64,000 nucleotides of DNA from Sphingomonas sp. So64.6b (GCF_014171475.1 NZ_CP048817.1:1860001-1924000), one strand, 5' to 3'; shown: positions 17,550 through 26,374, numbered from the stretch's first letter. The notes: generated by a model not told the origin, from the letters alone. A program made the numbers and translations.

Positions 17550-18271
17550 ACCGTCGCCATCCGGCGCAGCCGCGCTTCGGCCTTGGCGGTGGCGAGGATG
17601 GCGCGCATCCGCATCAGCACGATCGCGGCGAAGAACAGGGTAAAGCCGAACAGCATGATCGGCAGCGGCCACAGGATGCTGCCGGCGATCTTCGAGCTCG
17701 TCAGGCCGATACTCTGCCCCTGATGCAGCGTGTTCCACCACACCACCGAATAACGGATGATCGGCAACAACACTGTCCCCGCCACGCCATAAAGCGCCGG
17801 AATGCGTCCATCGCCACCACGGTCGGCATCGGCACGCGCCAGCGCCATATAGCCAAGATAGACGAAGAACAGCAGCAGCATCGAGGTCAGCCGCCCATCC
17901 CATTGCCACCAGGTGCCCCAGGTCGGCCGGCCCCAGATCGATCCGGTGACCAGGCACAGCCCCGCGAACACCGCACCCGGCATGGCGATCGCGCGCGCCG
18001 CGACACTGGCAAGCGGATGGCGCCAGACAAGGAAGGTGATGCTCGACACCGCGATCCCGCTCCACCCGGCCATGCCGAGCCAGGCGCTCGGCACATGGAT
18101 GTAGAGGATGCGGACTGTTTCGCCCTGCAGGTAATCCGGCGGCGTCTGGGTGAGCCCCGCCCAGCTGCCGACCGCGATCAACGCCAGCCCGATCCAGAAC
18201 AGCACAGGCGTCAAGGGACGCGCGAGCTTCAGGAAGCGGGCCGGATTGGCAAAGGCATGAAGGGAGGCCAC
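17546..18271 (-). CDS. ccmC: heme exporter protein CcmC
   Basis: Six-helix membrane protein that presents heme to CcmE. WWD-family signatures are visible: ILYIHVPSAWLGMAGW at about residue 55, WGRPTWGTWWQWDGRLTSML near 110 and a conserved His in the last third (VWWNTLHQGQS). GTG 18271 (MASLHAFANPARFLKLARP) is chosen because the family normally begins close to FANPARF. A TTG at 18310 would add 13 residues. It is the first ccm gene here; ccmA and ccmB are not in the window. Confidence 0.92.
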   Translation of the reverse strand: MASLHAFANPARFLKLARPLTPVLFWIGLALIAVGSWAGLTQTPPDYLQGETVRILYIHVPSAWLGMAGWSGIAVSSITFLVWRHPLASVAARAIAMPGAVFAGLCLVTGSIWGRPTWGTWWQWDGRLTSMLLLFFVYLGYMALARADADRGGDGRIPALYGVAGTVLLPIIRYSVVWWNTLHQGQSIGLTSSKIAGSILWPLPIMLFGFTLFFAAIVLMRMRAILATAKAEARLRRMATV

Positions 18272-18337
18272 GATGGGCTGCGGTCTAAAGGGGATCGCGG
18301 CGTTACTCAACAGGCCGAAAGGGCGATTGCCGAGCGA

Positions 18338-19390
18338 TCAGCCCCGCCCGATCAGCCGCTTTGCGATCATGTCCGCCACATCCGACGCCGGCGCACCGCT
18401 GCGGTCGCTCTCGTCCCACACTTCGATCAGTCGTTCCGGGATTTTGGCGATGCGCGCATTGACCTCGGCTTCGTCGCCCTGGCCGAGATATTCGAGCCCG
18501 ACATTGATGATGCCGCCGGCATTGATGACATAATCCGGCGCATAGAGGATACCGCGCGACGCCAGCCGTGCACCGTCTTCACGCGTCGCGAGCTGATTGT
18601 TCGCGCCGCCGGCGATAACGGTGGTCTTGAGCGCCGCGATCGACTCTTCGGTCAGGATCGCGCCGAGCGCGTTGGGGCTGACGATATCGGCCTGGATTCC
18701 GAGAATCGCATCGGTTGCGACGACCGCCGCACCCAGTTCGGTCGCCAGCGCCTTGGCACGGTCGGTATTGACGTCGGCCAAGGTCAGGCGAGCGCCATCC
18801 CGGGCGAGCAATTTGGCCAGCCCGCCACCGACACTGCCGACACCCTGGATCGCGACATGGACGTCCTTCATCGAATCGGCGCCGAGCCCACGCTGCGCTG
18901 CCGCCTTGACGCCGAGATAGACGCCGTGCGCGGTGTAAGGGCCAGGATCACCGCCCGCGCTGCCGGCAGCCACCGGCAAGCCCGAGACGTGGCGCGTCAT
19001 CGTCGCGATCGTCTTCATGCTCGCTTCGGACATGCCGACATCCTCGGCCGTCACATAACGCCCGCCGAGCGATTCGACCGCACGGCCGAATGCTTCGAGT
19101 TGTGCGACGGTGATCGTGTCGCCGGGCTGTGCCGCAAGCACGACGCCCTTGCCGCCGCCCATCGGCAGGCCGGCCATGGCGTTCTTGAAGCTCATGCCGC
19201 GCGACAGGCGCAGCGCGTCGGTGATCGCCCGGTCGCTATCGGCATAGTGCCAGAACCTGACCCCGCCCGCCGCAGGCCCGAGTGCGGTCGAATGGACCGC
19301 AATCACCGCCTGCAGGCCGGAGTTCGCATCGGTGAAGAGGTGGACGCCCTCATGCTCGTCGAAGTCGGGAAAGCCCCAGCCGCTGGTCAT
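18338..19390 (-). CDS. Glu/Leu/Phe/Val dehydrogenase (leucine dehydrogenase-like)
   Basis: NAD-dependent amino-acid dehydrogenase of 350 residues that deaminates an L-amino acid to its 2-oxo acid. The substrate/catalytic region MSFKNAMAGLPMGGGKGVV (near residue 68) contains the catalytic lysine. The Rossmann motif IQGVGSVGGGLAKLL lies near 180, and VINAGGIINVG near 290. The length fits leucine dehydrogenase better than glutamate dehydrogenase, but specificity cannot be read from the sequence. ATG 19390 gives the expected N-terminus; further upstream the frame runs into the tRNA-His. Confidence 0.9.
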   Translation of the reverse strand: MTSGWGFPDFDEHEGVHLFTDANSGLQAVIAVHSTALGPAAGGVRFWHYADSDRAITDALRLSRGMSFKNAMAGLPMGGGKGVVLAAQPGDTITVAQLEAFGRAVESLGGRYVTAEDVGMSEASMKTIATMTRHVSGLPVAAGSAGGDPGPYTAHGVYLGVKAAAQRGLGADSMKDVHVAIQGVGSVGGGLAKLLARDGARLTLADVNTDRAKALATELGAAVVATDAILGIQADIVSPNALGAILTEESIAALKTTVIAGGANNQLATREDGARLASRGILYAPDYVINAGGIINVGLEYLGQGDEAEVNARIAKIPERLIEVWDESDRSGAPASDVADMIAKRLIGRG

Positions 19391-19410
19391 TTCTGCTCTC
19401 GGAAAAAGAA

Positions 19411-19488
19411 TGGGGCGACCGACGGGACTTGAACCCGCAACATCCGGCATCACAAGCCGACGCTCTAACCAATTGAACTACGATCGCC
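19411..19488 (-). tRNA. tRNA-His (GTG)
   Basis: Cloverleaf on the minus strand with acceptor GCGATCG, the extra 5' G(-1) opposite C73 that is typical of tRNA-His, anticodon loop TTGTGAT (anticodon GTG), T-loop TTCAAGT and an encoded CCA at 19411-19413. Confidence 0.95.
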
Positions 19489-19539
19489 GCAGAGCCAGCG
19501 CCCCTAGCGGGCCGGACGGGCCAGCGTCAAGATTAGCGT

Positions 19540-20259
19540 TCAGAACTTACCCTCTATTGCGAGCGTATATCCATTGGCGCCGGGCTGAAAACCGCTCAAC
19601 ACCAGTTTCGGCACCGCCGCCGGATCGGTCGGCTGGACCGATAGTTCGGCGCGGAATCGCCCGGTCGCCCACAAGCGCAATGCGGCTGTTTCAGTCCCGG
19701 ACTGGCTCGCCAGCGGTAGCAGCAATGCCCCCGAATCGCATCGCGCGGTGCCGGCCAGCCCCTGAGTCAGCGCGATTCCCGCCAGATCGCCGCTGAGATT
19801 GGCGCGGACACGCCCCTCGGCATGCTGGCAGGTCCCGTCCTGGAAACGGACGCTGACATCGTCGAGATCAATCGCCGACACAGGGACCGGCGCAAAGATG
19901 GTGCCCGCCGCCAAGCTCGCGGTCATGTCGTCGAGCCCGAAACTATGCCGACTGACGCCGATCGCGCCGTGGAGCGGTTTGCTGCTCTCCCGACCGTCGA
20001 GCGTGACGCGAGCACGGCCGACGAAGAGCTGTACCGGCGAAAGACGCGCGCGCAGGTCGCCCAGTTCGAGATCGCCGAATCGGGTATCGCTCATCGATCC
20101 CCACCAGACGCTGCCGTTGACGGCGCGCGCGGCCAGGCCGGTTTCGCCCAGGCCGAACCAGCCGAGTACGAGGCGCATCGGCATGAAGACGATCAGTGCG
20201 ATGACGAATGCCGCGCCAAACATCGCGGTCGGCCCGGTGGTCAGACGGATGCGCCTCAT
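19540..20259 (-). CDS. gspN: type II secretion system protein N
   Basis: Inner-membrane component of the type II secretion machine, 239 residues: one N-terminal helix (MFGAAFVIALIVFMPMRLVLGW) and a periplasmic beta-rich domain (GSVWWGSMSDTRFGDLELGDL) typical of GspN. It is the last gene of the gsp operon and overlaps gspM by 4 bases. GspN is absent from many T2SS clusters; its presence here completes a C-to-N set. Confidence 0.88.
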   Translation of the reverse strand: MRRIRLTTGPTAMFGAAFVIALIVFMPMRLVLGWFGLGETGLAARAVNGSVWWGSMSDTRFGDLELGDLRARLSPVQLFVGRARVTLDGRESSKPLHGAIGVSRHSFGLDDMTASLAAGTIFAPVPVSAIDLDDVSVRFQDGTCQHAEGRVRANLSGDLAGIALTQGLAGTARCDSGALLLPLASQSGTETAALRLWATGRFRAELSVQPTDPAAVPKLVLSGFQPGANGYTLAIEGKF

Positions 20260-20735
20260 ATGCCGCGCGCCTTCAATGTCATGTCCGCCGCGACCGTCTG
20301 ATCGCCGTTATTGGTGATGTTGAGCGAATCGACCAGGATGCCTGCCGCCTCAAGGTCGGTGATCCAGCCGAGCAGCGCGCCCGGTTTTGCGGTTGCGATG
20401 GTGATCTGCACCCGGTCCGCCGCCTGCACGGTGACATTGGCGAGCGGGAAGCCCGCTTCATTGGCCCGTTCGCGGATGATCGCGTCGAGCGGCGCTGCGA
20501 GCGGAGCGGGGCGATTCTGCTGCAATTCCTTCAGCGCATCGAGCCGCGCCTCGGTCTCGGCGACGCGAATGACCGCACTGGCATGACGTTCTCGCGCCGA
20601 CGAGAGCGCATCTGTCACCGGCAGGATGATACCCGCCCAGATCAGCGTCAGTGCAGCGAGCGCGGCCATGACGATCAGCAACCGCTTTTCGCGCAGCGAA
20701 CGGTCGGCGAACCAGGTGTTGAAGGCAGCGATCAT
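20256..20735 (-). CDS. gspM: type II secretion system protein M
   Basis: Bitopic inner-membrane protein of 159 residues that works with GspL. A short cytosolic N-terminus (MIAAFNTWFADRSLREKRLL) leads into one membrane helix, a coiled coil (AETEARLDALKELQQNR) and a ferredoxin-like periplasmic domain. It overlaps gspL and gspN by 4 bases each. Confidence 0.9.
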   Translation of the reverse strand: MIAAFNTWFADRSLREKRLLIVMAALAALTLIWAGIILPVTDALSSARERHASAVIRVAETEARLDALKELQQNRPAPLAAPLDAIIRERANEAGFPLANVTVQAADRVQITIATAKPGALLGWITDLEAAGILVDSLNITNNGDQTVAADMTLKARGI

Positions 20736-21826
20736 CGTGGCGACACCGTGAGTTGTCCCGATACCCGGCCATTGGCCGATTCGAAGGTCGTTGGCGGCAC
20801 GGTGAAGCCCTGCGCCTCGATCCGCGTCTTGACGTCCGTCGCGGCCGCTTCGCGGTCGGCGGTGATGGTTGCGCGCGCATCGCCATTGGCGTCGAACGCC
20901 AGCGCAGTCAGTTCCGCACCGGGTACCGACCGTACCGCCGAGGCGACCGCAGCGGCGGTGCGGCTGAAACCGAGCCCGCCGCCGCGCAGTCGCGACAGCC
21001 GCTCGTCGAGCTGACGGTCAGCATTGTTGACCGTCTCGCCACGCGGGAGCCCCTGACGCGCGAGCGTGTCGGCGCGCTGTTCGAGGGCGTCGGCGGCAAT
21101 GCCGTATTTCATGATCGCGATGATGGTAATGAACAGCGTCACGGTCAGGATCGCGACCGACAGCCAGCCAAGCCGGCGGACCAGTGCCCAGTCGATCGCG
21201 AACTTGCGCCGCCGGGCGAACATGCCCTGACGCAGGTCGAGCGCGGGTGACGTCACTGCGGCGACGATCGCCGCCTCCAGCTCGTCGCGCCCAAGAGTCG
21301 TCGGTGCGGTGCCGCCGGTGACCAGTTCGGTCAGTCGCGCCTCATCGGCAAAACCACTGGTCGCACCACGCACCACGCCTTCGCCGCCCAGGTCGGCACG
21401 AACATACCCCTCATCCGGGCGCGGCAGCAGCATTGGCGCCGGCAGGACCATCGCCGGATCGACGCCGTTTGCCGCCAGTGCCGCGAGCCAGTGATGCATT
21501 TGCGATACCGATACGACGCCGATCGGCCGCTCGGCATGATCGTCCTCACGCCCCACCGCGACATGCAGGTCGCCGATCGGCGAGGCACTCGCATCGGCCG
21601 CGAGCATCCGCGCCGCCGTCACGGACTGCGCAACGGAGCGGTCGGGCAGCTCCGCCCAGTGAAGCGTCACCGCATCGGCCGGCACGATGGCGACCGGCGG
21701 GGGTGCATCCGGATCGACGCCATCGGGAAACCCCTCGCCACGCGAACTCACCATATCGTCGGCGATTCGCAGCCAGCGCCACGGTGTGTTGGCGGCGGGC
21801 AGGAACAGGACCAGCGTGTCGTTCAT
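20732..21826 (-). CDS. gspL: type II secretion system protein L
   Basis: Inner-membrane protein of 364 residues linking the GspE ATPase to the periplasmic parts. The N-terminal two thirds form the actin-like cytosolic domain (MNDTLVLFLPAANTPWRWLR; VTLHWAELPDRSVAQSV). One membrane helix (LGWLSVAILTVTLFITIIAI) lies near residue 220, followed by a coiled coil and a small periplasmic domain. Coupled by 4-base overlaps on both sides. Confidence 0.9.
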   Translation of the reverse strand: MNDTLVLFLPAANTPWRWLRIADDMVSSRGEGFPDGVDPDAPPPVAIVPADAVTLHWAELPDRSVAQSVTAARMLAADASASPIGDLHVAVGREDDHAERPIGVVSVSQMHHWLAALAANGVDPAMVLPAPMLLPRPDEGYVRADLGGEGVVRGATSGFADEARLTELVTGGTAPTTLGRDELEAAIVAAVTSPALDLRQGMFARRRKFAIDWALVRRLGWLSVAILTVTLFITIIAIMKYGIAADALEQRADTLARQGLPRGETVNNADRQLDERLSRLRGGGLGFSRTAAAVASAVRSVPGAELTALAFDANGDARATITADREAAATDVKTRIEAQGFTVPPTTFESANGRVSGQLTVSPR

Positions 21827-22815
21827 GATCGCTCGCCCCAGTGCCGCGACACCAGCCGCGCCGGCAGCCTGGTCGCGTCGATCGTCGATTGTTGTTCCAA
21901 CTCCGCCCCACCCAAAGTCACATTCACGTCGAGCGCGAACCAGTGCGTCGTAACGCCGGTTTGAGCAACCGCATCCGGCGCCTGCGTGATTCCGGAAAGT
22001 GCCGGGAGCTGCCAGAATGCGTTCGTACTCTCATAGCCTTGTGGCGGGCGCTTCAACAGCATTTGCCGCGCGGCCTCCACAGTCAGCGTATCGGGCAGGA
22101 GCATGGCGAAGAGCGGCGCCTGCTCCGGCAGCAATGTGTTGACGTTGATGATCGACGGCGCGGCAATCGGCAGCGTGCACAACCAGGGGCGGATCTTGGT
22201 GTAGATTTCGGGCGTGACGCCCGTCACCGCGCGCAATTCACTTGGGTCGGCCATCAACGTGTTGGCGGTGCGATAGGGTGTCACGGCGCCGAGATAGGTC
22301 GAATCCTCCGCGCCGGCGGGCAGCGCGTTGGTGTCGCTGTCGATCCAGTCGGACGCGGCATCGCTGATGGGCGTGGCGACCTGCACCGGCACGCCGACCA
22401 GCCGCATCAGCCGCACGAACTGAATGCGTGCCGGGGTGTAAGCGGCATAGATGCCCGGTTCGGTTTCGACCACGAGACCATTGAGGTTGAAGCAATTACC
22501 GCCATCCTGCACACGCGCCGTCGCCAGGCCGCCGGGTACGGGCAGCGGAAACGGCTTGCCGCTCCATCCGCCAACCAATGTCACGCGCGCCGCGTCCCGT
22601 CCGAGCAGGTCGCTGACCTTGGTTAGCGCCAGCGTCTCGGCCGCATAGGCATAGGCGCGCGCCTGTTCGGTCGCCGCAGCATTGCCCGAGAGGCGGGTCG
22701 CCAATCGCAGCTTCTCCAGCGCGGTCGCCGAGAGCACAGCGATCACCGCGACGAGCAGCAACACGGTGAGCAGCGCCGCGCCGCGTTCTTCATGGCGATC
22801 CGCCGGCCGCGTCAT
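21823..22815 (-). CDS. gspK: type II secretion system minor pseudopilin K
   Basis: Minor pseudopilin at the pseudopilus tip, 330 residues. The N-terminal leader is followed by the hydrophobic stem RGAALLTVLLLVAVIAVLSA; GspK lacks the usual Glu5, as here (GAALLTV). The large C-terminal region has the two-lobed helical domain (INVNTLLPEQAPLFAMLLPD). ATG 22815 overlaps the gspJ stop (ATGA); upstream residues in the same frame are only gspJ read in another frame. Confidence 0.9.
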   Translation of the reverse strand: MTRPADRHEERGAALLTVLLLVAVIAVLSATALEKLRLATRLSGNAAATEQARAYAYAAETLALTKVSDLLGRDAARVTLVGGWSGKPFPLPVPGGLATARVQDGGNCFNLNGLVVETEPGIYAAYTPARIQFVRLMRLVGVPVQVATPISDAASDWIDSDTNALPAGAEDSTYLGAVTPYRTANTLMADPSELRAVTGVTPEIYTKIRPWLCTLPIAAPSIINVNTLLPEQAPLFAMLLPDTLTVEAARQMLLKRPPQGYESTNAFWQLPALSGITQAPDAVAQTGVTTHWFALDVNVTLGGAELEQQSTIDATRLPARLVSRHWGERS

Positions 22816-23495
22816 TTCTCCAGGACCTTGGGTGCATAGCCGGCGCCGACCAGGAACAGCTGGCGAAACTCGATGCCGTTGCCGCGCACCAACCGCATTT
22901 CGAGAACCTGCGGCAGCGGCGCTTGAGCGCTCCCCTGCCAGGTGTCGCTCCAAGCGCCATTGACGCGATACCGCAGCGCGACTTCGCGGACATCGGCGAG
23001 CAGCACCGACGGCGCCAGTGGTTCCGCACCGTCGAGCATCGGATAAACGATCCGCTCCATATTACCGTTGGCGAGGCGGTATTCGACCTTCTGTTCGCCG
23101 GCACGGCGGGCCTGGTCGAGGTTGCTCCAGCCCCCCCGCACGAGCCGCAGCATCGGGCTCGGTCCAGATCCCGATTCGCCGGTGAAGGCGGGCAGCATAT
23201 CGCCCGCTTCGTTGCGGGTGGCGCGAAACGACGCTTGCGCCAGATCGGCGGACAGCGCCGACGACAGCCGGTTGAGCGCACCGACATCGTCGAGCTTGGC
23301 CCCCGTAACGCCCTGAGCACGAACGCTGAACGACAGCAAGGCAGCACCAGCCGCCGACAACATGCCGAAGATCAGCAAGGAGATCATCATCTCGATCAGC
23401 GTGAAGCCGTGTTCGGCGTAACGCCTCACGGGGGTGAAGCCGTGTTCGGCGTAACGCCTCACGGGGGTGAAGCCGTGTTCGGCGTAACGTCTCAT
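22812..23495 (-). CDS. gspJ: type II secretion system minor pseudopilin J with repeated leader
   Basis: Minor pseudopilin of 227 residues as read from ATG 23495, which overlaps gspI by 4 bases. The class III leader and processing site are clear in the third unit: RRYAEHG then FTLIEMMISLLIF, with Glu5. The leader RRYAEHGFT is repeated three times at the N-terminus (RRYAEHGFTPV twice, then RRYAEHGFTLIE) because of a 33-base tandem repeat. The second and third units begin with GTG where the first has ATG, so translation could start at any of them. From the innermost GTG the product would have a normal 8-residue leader. The C-terminal domain is a typical GspJ. Confidence 0.9.
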   Translation of the reverse strand: MRRYAEHGFTPVRRYAEHGFTPVRRYAEHGFTLIEMMISLLIFGMLSAAGAALLSFSVRAQGVTGAKLDDVGALNRLSSALSADLAQASFRATRNEAGDMLPAFTGESGSGPSPMLRLVRGGWSNLDQARRAGEQKVEYRLANGNMERIVYPMLDGAEPLAPSVLLADVREVALRYRVNGAWSDTWQGSAQAPLPQVLEMRLVRGNGIEFRQLFLVGAGYAPKVLEK

Positions 23496-23499
23496 GAGG
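23401..23499. repeat. three 33-base tandem repeats at the start of gspJ
   Basis: Copies at 23401-23433, 23434-23466 and 23467-23499. The first two are identical. The third, which carries the annotated gspJ start and the end of gspI, differs in its last third (TCTCATGAGG in place of CCTCACGGGG). The 33-base length preserves the reading frame and adds 11 residues per copy. Confidence 0.95.
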
Positions 23500-23884
23500 T
23501 CGCACCTGGGAGCGTTGCGGGCCGCACGACGGTCAACCGTCCCTGCACCTGCCCCGCCGAATCCGCGACCGCCACGTCGATGCGCAGGATTCGGGTGTCG
23601 CCGGTTGGGCTTGTCACACGAGTCCAGCCCCAGCTGCGCCCGCCATTCTGCTCCACGCCCCGCGCCTGCCCGATCGCCGGCGCTCGCGCATCGCTCAGCG
23701 CCTCGATCGCGACGTTGCGCGCGACCATCTGTGCGGTCAGCGTCGAATCGAGAATGCCCGCACCGCGAATCGTCGCACCCTCCAGGCGGATCAACGCCAG
23801 GGCAGCGAGGCTGAACACAGCCAGGGCGACCATGATCTCAATCAGCGTGAAGCCACGCTCAGTGGAGTGGCGAGCCTCAGCCAT
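23492..23884 (-). CDS. gspI: type II secretion system minor pseudopilin I
   Basis: Minor pseudopilin of 130 residues with leader MAEARHSTERG and stem FTLIEIMVALAVFSLAALAL containing Glu5. The periplasmic domain has the short GspI layout (ARNVAIEALSDAR; WGWTRVTSPTGD). ATG 23884 overlaps the end of gspH by 8 bases; its stop overlaps gspJ's ATG. Confidence 0.92.
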   Translation of the reverse strand: MAEARHSTERGFTLIEIMVALAVFSLAALALIRLEGATIRGAGILDSTLTAQMVARNVAIEALSDARAPAIGQARGVEQNGGRSWGWTRVTSPTGDTRILRIDVAVADSAGQVQGRLTVVRPATLPGATS

Positions 23885-24350
23885 CGACCTTGACCGATCC
23901 GTCAGCACCAATCCGCACCGTCGCACTTTCGCCGTCGCGGTTGAGTCGCACATCGAGCGGGCGATCGGCGAGGCCAGTCGAATCGAACACCACCCGGTCG
24001 CGGTCCGCGCTCAATGTCGGCGTGACGCCATCGGCCCAGCGCGACACGCGCAGTGGTTTTTCACTGATCGGCAGCCAGGTACCATGGCTGCGCGTGTCGA
24101 AGCCGTAACCCGCGCCGGCGATCCAGACGCTCACCGGGCGCGCCTCGACGATCGCCGAATCATGCGCCGCACGCGCCCGCGCCGCGAAACGCTCGGCATC
24201 GTCGACCAGCCGGCCACGCGGATCCGGCATGGCGAGCACGGCGACGGCGGAGGCCAGCCCGATGATCGTGATCACGATCATCAGTTCGATCAGCGTGAAG
24301 CCGCGTTCGGCGGCGCGTCGATTCAATCGATCTCGACATTCGATCGTCAT
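23877..24350 (-). CDS. gspH: type II secretion system minor pseudopilin H
   Basis: Minor pseudopilin of 157 residues: leader MTIECRDRLNRRAAERG, stem FTLIELMIVITIIGLASAVA, then a small beta domain (VSVWIAGAGYGFDTR). ATG 24350 is preferred; an upstream in-frame ATG would only lengthen the leader. It is separated from gspG by 303 bases, the only long gap in the operon. Confidence 0.91.
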   Translation of the reverse strand: MTIECRDRLNRRAAERGFTLIELMIVITIIGLASAVAVLAMPDPRGRLVDDAERFAARARAAHDSAIVEARPVSVWIAGAGYGFDTRSHGTWLPISEKPLRVSRWADGVTPTLSADRDRVVFDSTGLADRPLDVRLNRDGESATVRIGADGSVKVDG

Positions 24351-24653
24351 GCCGAATTCCCGCAGTGACGCGAATTGCGACGGGAACATGCTTTTTCGGA
24401 CGCGCTACGGGAATTTACGGGAATTCTTGCGGGAATTTCGATGAACCCGAACGGGAATTTCGTGCGCGCGCTACGGGAATATCGGGAAAAAAGTGGGGCT
24501 GCGGTCATGGTCGGCTCACTCCTTTCCCTGCTTGATTCAAGTCGTCGGTCGGTCGAGCTTCCGCCCGCAATACTGTAGCACCGGCCCGGTGATCAGACAT
24601 GACAGCGCCGAAGGGCCGTGTGAATCCGATCGACCTGCCCCCACCCCTTCACG
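24351..24653. other. gap between gspG and gspH
   Basis: 303 bases without a gene, interrupting an operon whose other members overlap. The left third carries seven CGGGAA repeats; the remainder has no feature I can name. An internal promoter or mRNA processing site that sets the ratio of major to minor pseudopilins is possible, but no promoter motif is evident. Confidence 0.6.
24381..24488. repeat. iterated CGGGAA hexamers
   Basis: CGGGAA starts at 24381, 24408, 24418, 24430, 24452, 24474 and 24483: seven direct copies in 108 bases. Most are extended to ACGGGAATT, and GCGCTACGGGAAT occurs twice. All copies have the same orientation. Spacing is irregular, 9 to 27 bases. Confidence 0.8.
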
Positions 24654-25151
24654 TCACTGCCAGCTACCGATATCGGCGTCGGCGCCTTCGCCGCCATCCT
24701 TGCCGTCAGCGCCAAGAGTCCAGATGTCGGCGGCGCCATGCGTGCCGGGCGAGGCATAAAGATAAGGCCGACCCCAGGGGTCGTTGGGCAATTTCTTGAT
24801 GAAGCCGCCCTTCTGGTAGCGCGACGGATCCTGAAGCCCGGCCGGCGCACTGACCAATGCGGCAAGGCCTTCCGATGTGGTTGGATAGATCGACATGTTG
24901 AGCTTGTAGAGTTCGAGGCCGCTCTCGATCGTCGCGATGTCAGCCTTCGCCTTTTCCGATTTGGCGCGCTCGCCCTGCGGAATGACGTTGATCGCAACGA
25001 TCGTGGCGAGCAGGCCGAGGATGACGATCACGACCATCAACTCCACAAGCGTAAAGCCGTGCTCGGCGGGACGCCTTGCAGCGGTGGAGCCCTCGTCGTG
25101 ACGGCGTTTGCGGATCGGTTTCTTTGGGGCGGTACGCATGGTGTTCCTCAT
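24654..25151 (-). CDS. gspG: type II secretion system major pseudopilin G
   Basis: Major pseudopilin of the T2SS, 165 residues from ATG 25151 (ATGA overlap with gspF). Another ATG at 25139 has GAGG five bases before it and could be used instead. The leader is long and basic, ending RRPAEHG, followed by FTLVELMVVIVILGLLATIV. The globular domain shows KADIATIESGLELYKLNMSI, YPTTSEGLAAL, LPNDPWGRPYLYASPG and the Asp-rich calcium loop near the C-terminus (LGADGKDGGEGADADIGSW), all standard for GspG. Confidence 0.96.
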   Translation of the reverse strand: MRNTMRTAPKKPIRKRRHDEGSTAARRPAEHGFTLVELMVVIVILGLLATIVAINVIPQGERAKSEKAKADIATIESGLELYKLNMSIYPTTSEGLAALVSAPAGLQDPSRYQKGGFIKKLPNDPWGRPYLYASPGTHGAADIWTLGADGKDGGEGADADIGSWQ

Positions 25152-26374
25152 TGTCCGGCCAGTGTGTTGAGCTGCAGGATCGGCAGCAGGATCGATAGCA
25201 CGATCGTCGCGACGATGCCGCCCATCACGACGATGATCGCGGGCTCCAGCAGCGACAAAGCAGTGGCGGTGAAGCGATCGAATTCGCGTTCAAGATAGTC
25301 GGCGGCGCGTTCGAGCATCTCGTCCAGCTTGCCGGCGGATTCACCCGATGCGGCCAGATAGGTCAGCAGCGGCGGGAAGACGCCCGAGCGGCGCATTGCC
25401 GCCGACAGGCTGCCGCCGCCGCGAATCGATTCGGCGATCTCGTCGGATGCCTGGCGCAGGCGGCGATTGTGGATCGTGCCGGCAGTGAGCGTCAGCCCGT
25501 CGAGCAACGGCAGGCGGCTGGCGACCATCGTCGCCAGTGTCCGCGCCATGCGCGCGGCATGGAGATCGCGCAACAACCTGCCGAGCAAGGGAATGCGCAG
25601 CAGCCAGCCGTCGAACGCGAGACGGATCGACGGCTGCTTGAGCGCTTGCCAGGCGATCAAGCCCGCAAGCGCGACGACTAGCAGCATCACCCACCAATAG
25701 CCGACCAGAAATCCCGACAGCCCGATCACGATTCGCGTCAGCAGCGGCAATTGCTGGCCGACGGTGTCGAACTGCTCGACCACCTGCGGCACGACGAATG
25801 CCATCAGCGCGGTAACCACGCCCATCGCGACCACCGCAAGCACGGTTGGATAGGCAAGCGTAGTGACGAGCTTGCCGTTGATCTCCGCCTGGCGTTCAAG
25901 AAGGACCGACAAGCGGTCGAGAATGATCGGCAGCGATCCCGATCGCTCACCCGCCGCGACCATTGCGCGGTAGAGCGGCGGGAAACTCTTTGGCTCGCGC
26001 CCCATCGCCTCGGCGAGCCGCCTGCCCTCCATCACGCCGGCATGAACGCTGGAGACGATCTCGCGGACCGAGGCCTGCTCGGTCTGGCGGGTGATGGTGC
26101 GAAGCGATTCCTCAAGCGGTGAAACCTGGTTGAGCGTCGCCAATTGTCGCGTAAAAAGCGTGAGTTGCTTCACATTCATCTTGCGACGTCCGAGGCGCAG
26201 ATCGGACAATAAAGGCTTGCCGCGCGACGGTGCTCCCGAGCCCGCCTCGATCTTCACGACATACATTCGCTTGCGATCGAGCGCATCGCGCGCCTCGTCG
26301 ATCGACGCCGCGGCAATGTGCCCGCGCTTCTCGCGTCCGGCAGTATCGATTACCAGATAGTCGAAATCAGGCAT
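25148..26374 (-). CDS. gspF: type II secretion system inner-membrane protein F
   Basis: Polytopic platform protein of 408 residues with two repeated cytosolic helical domains, each followed by membrane helices (LTLFTRQLATLNQVSPLEES and MARTLATMVASRLPLLDGL). The start MPDFDYLVIDTAGREKRG is typical; ATG 26374 overlaps the gspE stop by 8 bases. It connects the GspE ATPase to pseudopilus assembly. Confidence 0.95.
   Translation of the reverse strand: MPDFDYLVIDTAGREKRGHIAAASIDEARDALDRKRMYVVKIEAGSGAPSRGKPLLSDLRLGRRKMNVKQLTLFTRQLATLNQVSPLEESLRTITRQTEQASVREIVSSVHAGVMEGRRLAEAMGREPKSFPPLYRAMVAAGERSGSLPIILDRLSVLLERQAEINGKLVTTLAYPTVLAVVAMGVVTALMAFVVPQVVEQFDTVGQQLPLLTRIVIGLSGFLVGYWWVMLLVVALAGLIAWQALKQPSIRLAFDGWLLRIPLLGRLLRDLHAARMARTLATMVASRLPLLDGLTLTAGTIHNRRLRQASDEIAESIRGGGSLSAAMRRSGVFPPLLTYLAASGESAGKLDEMLERAADYLEREFDRFTATALSLLEPAIIVVMGGIVATIVLSILLPILQLNTLAGQ

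Noticed and set aside
17723..19432. 569-codon plus-strand frame
   Set aside because: Antisense to ccmC and the amino-acid dehydrogenase and even runs into the tRNA-His; no recognisable domain.
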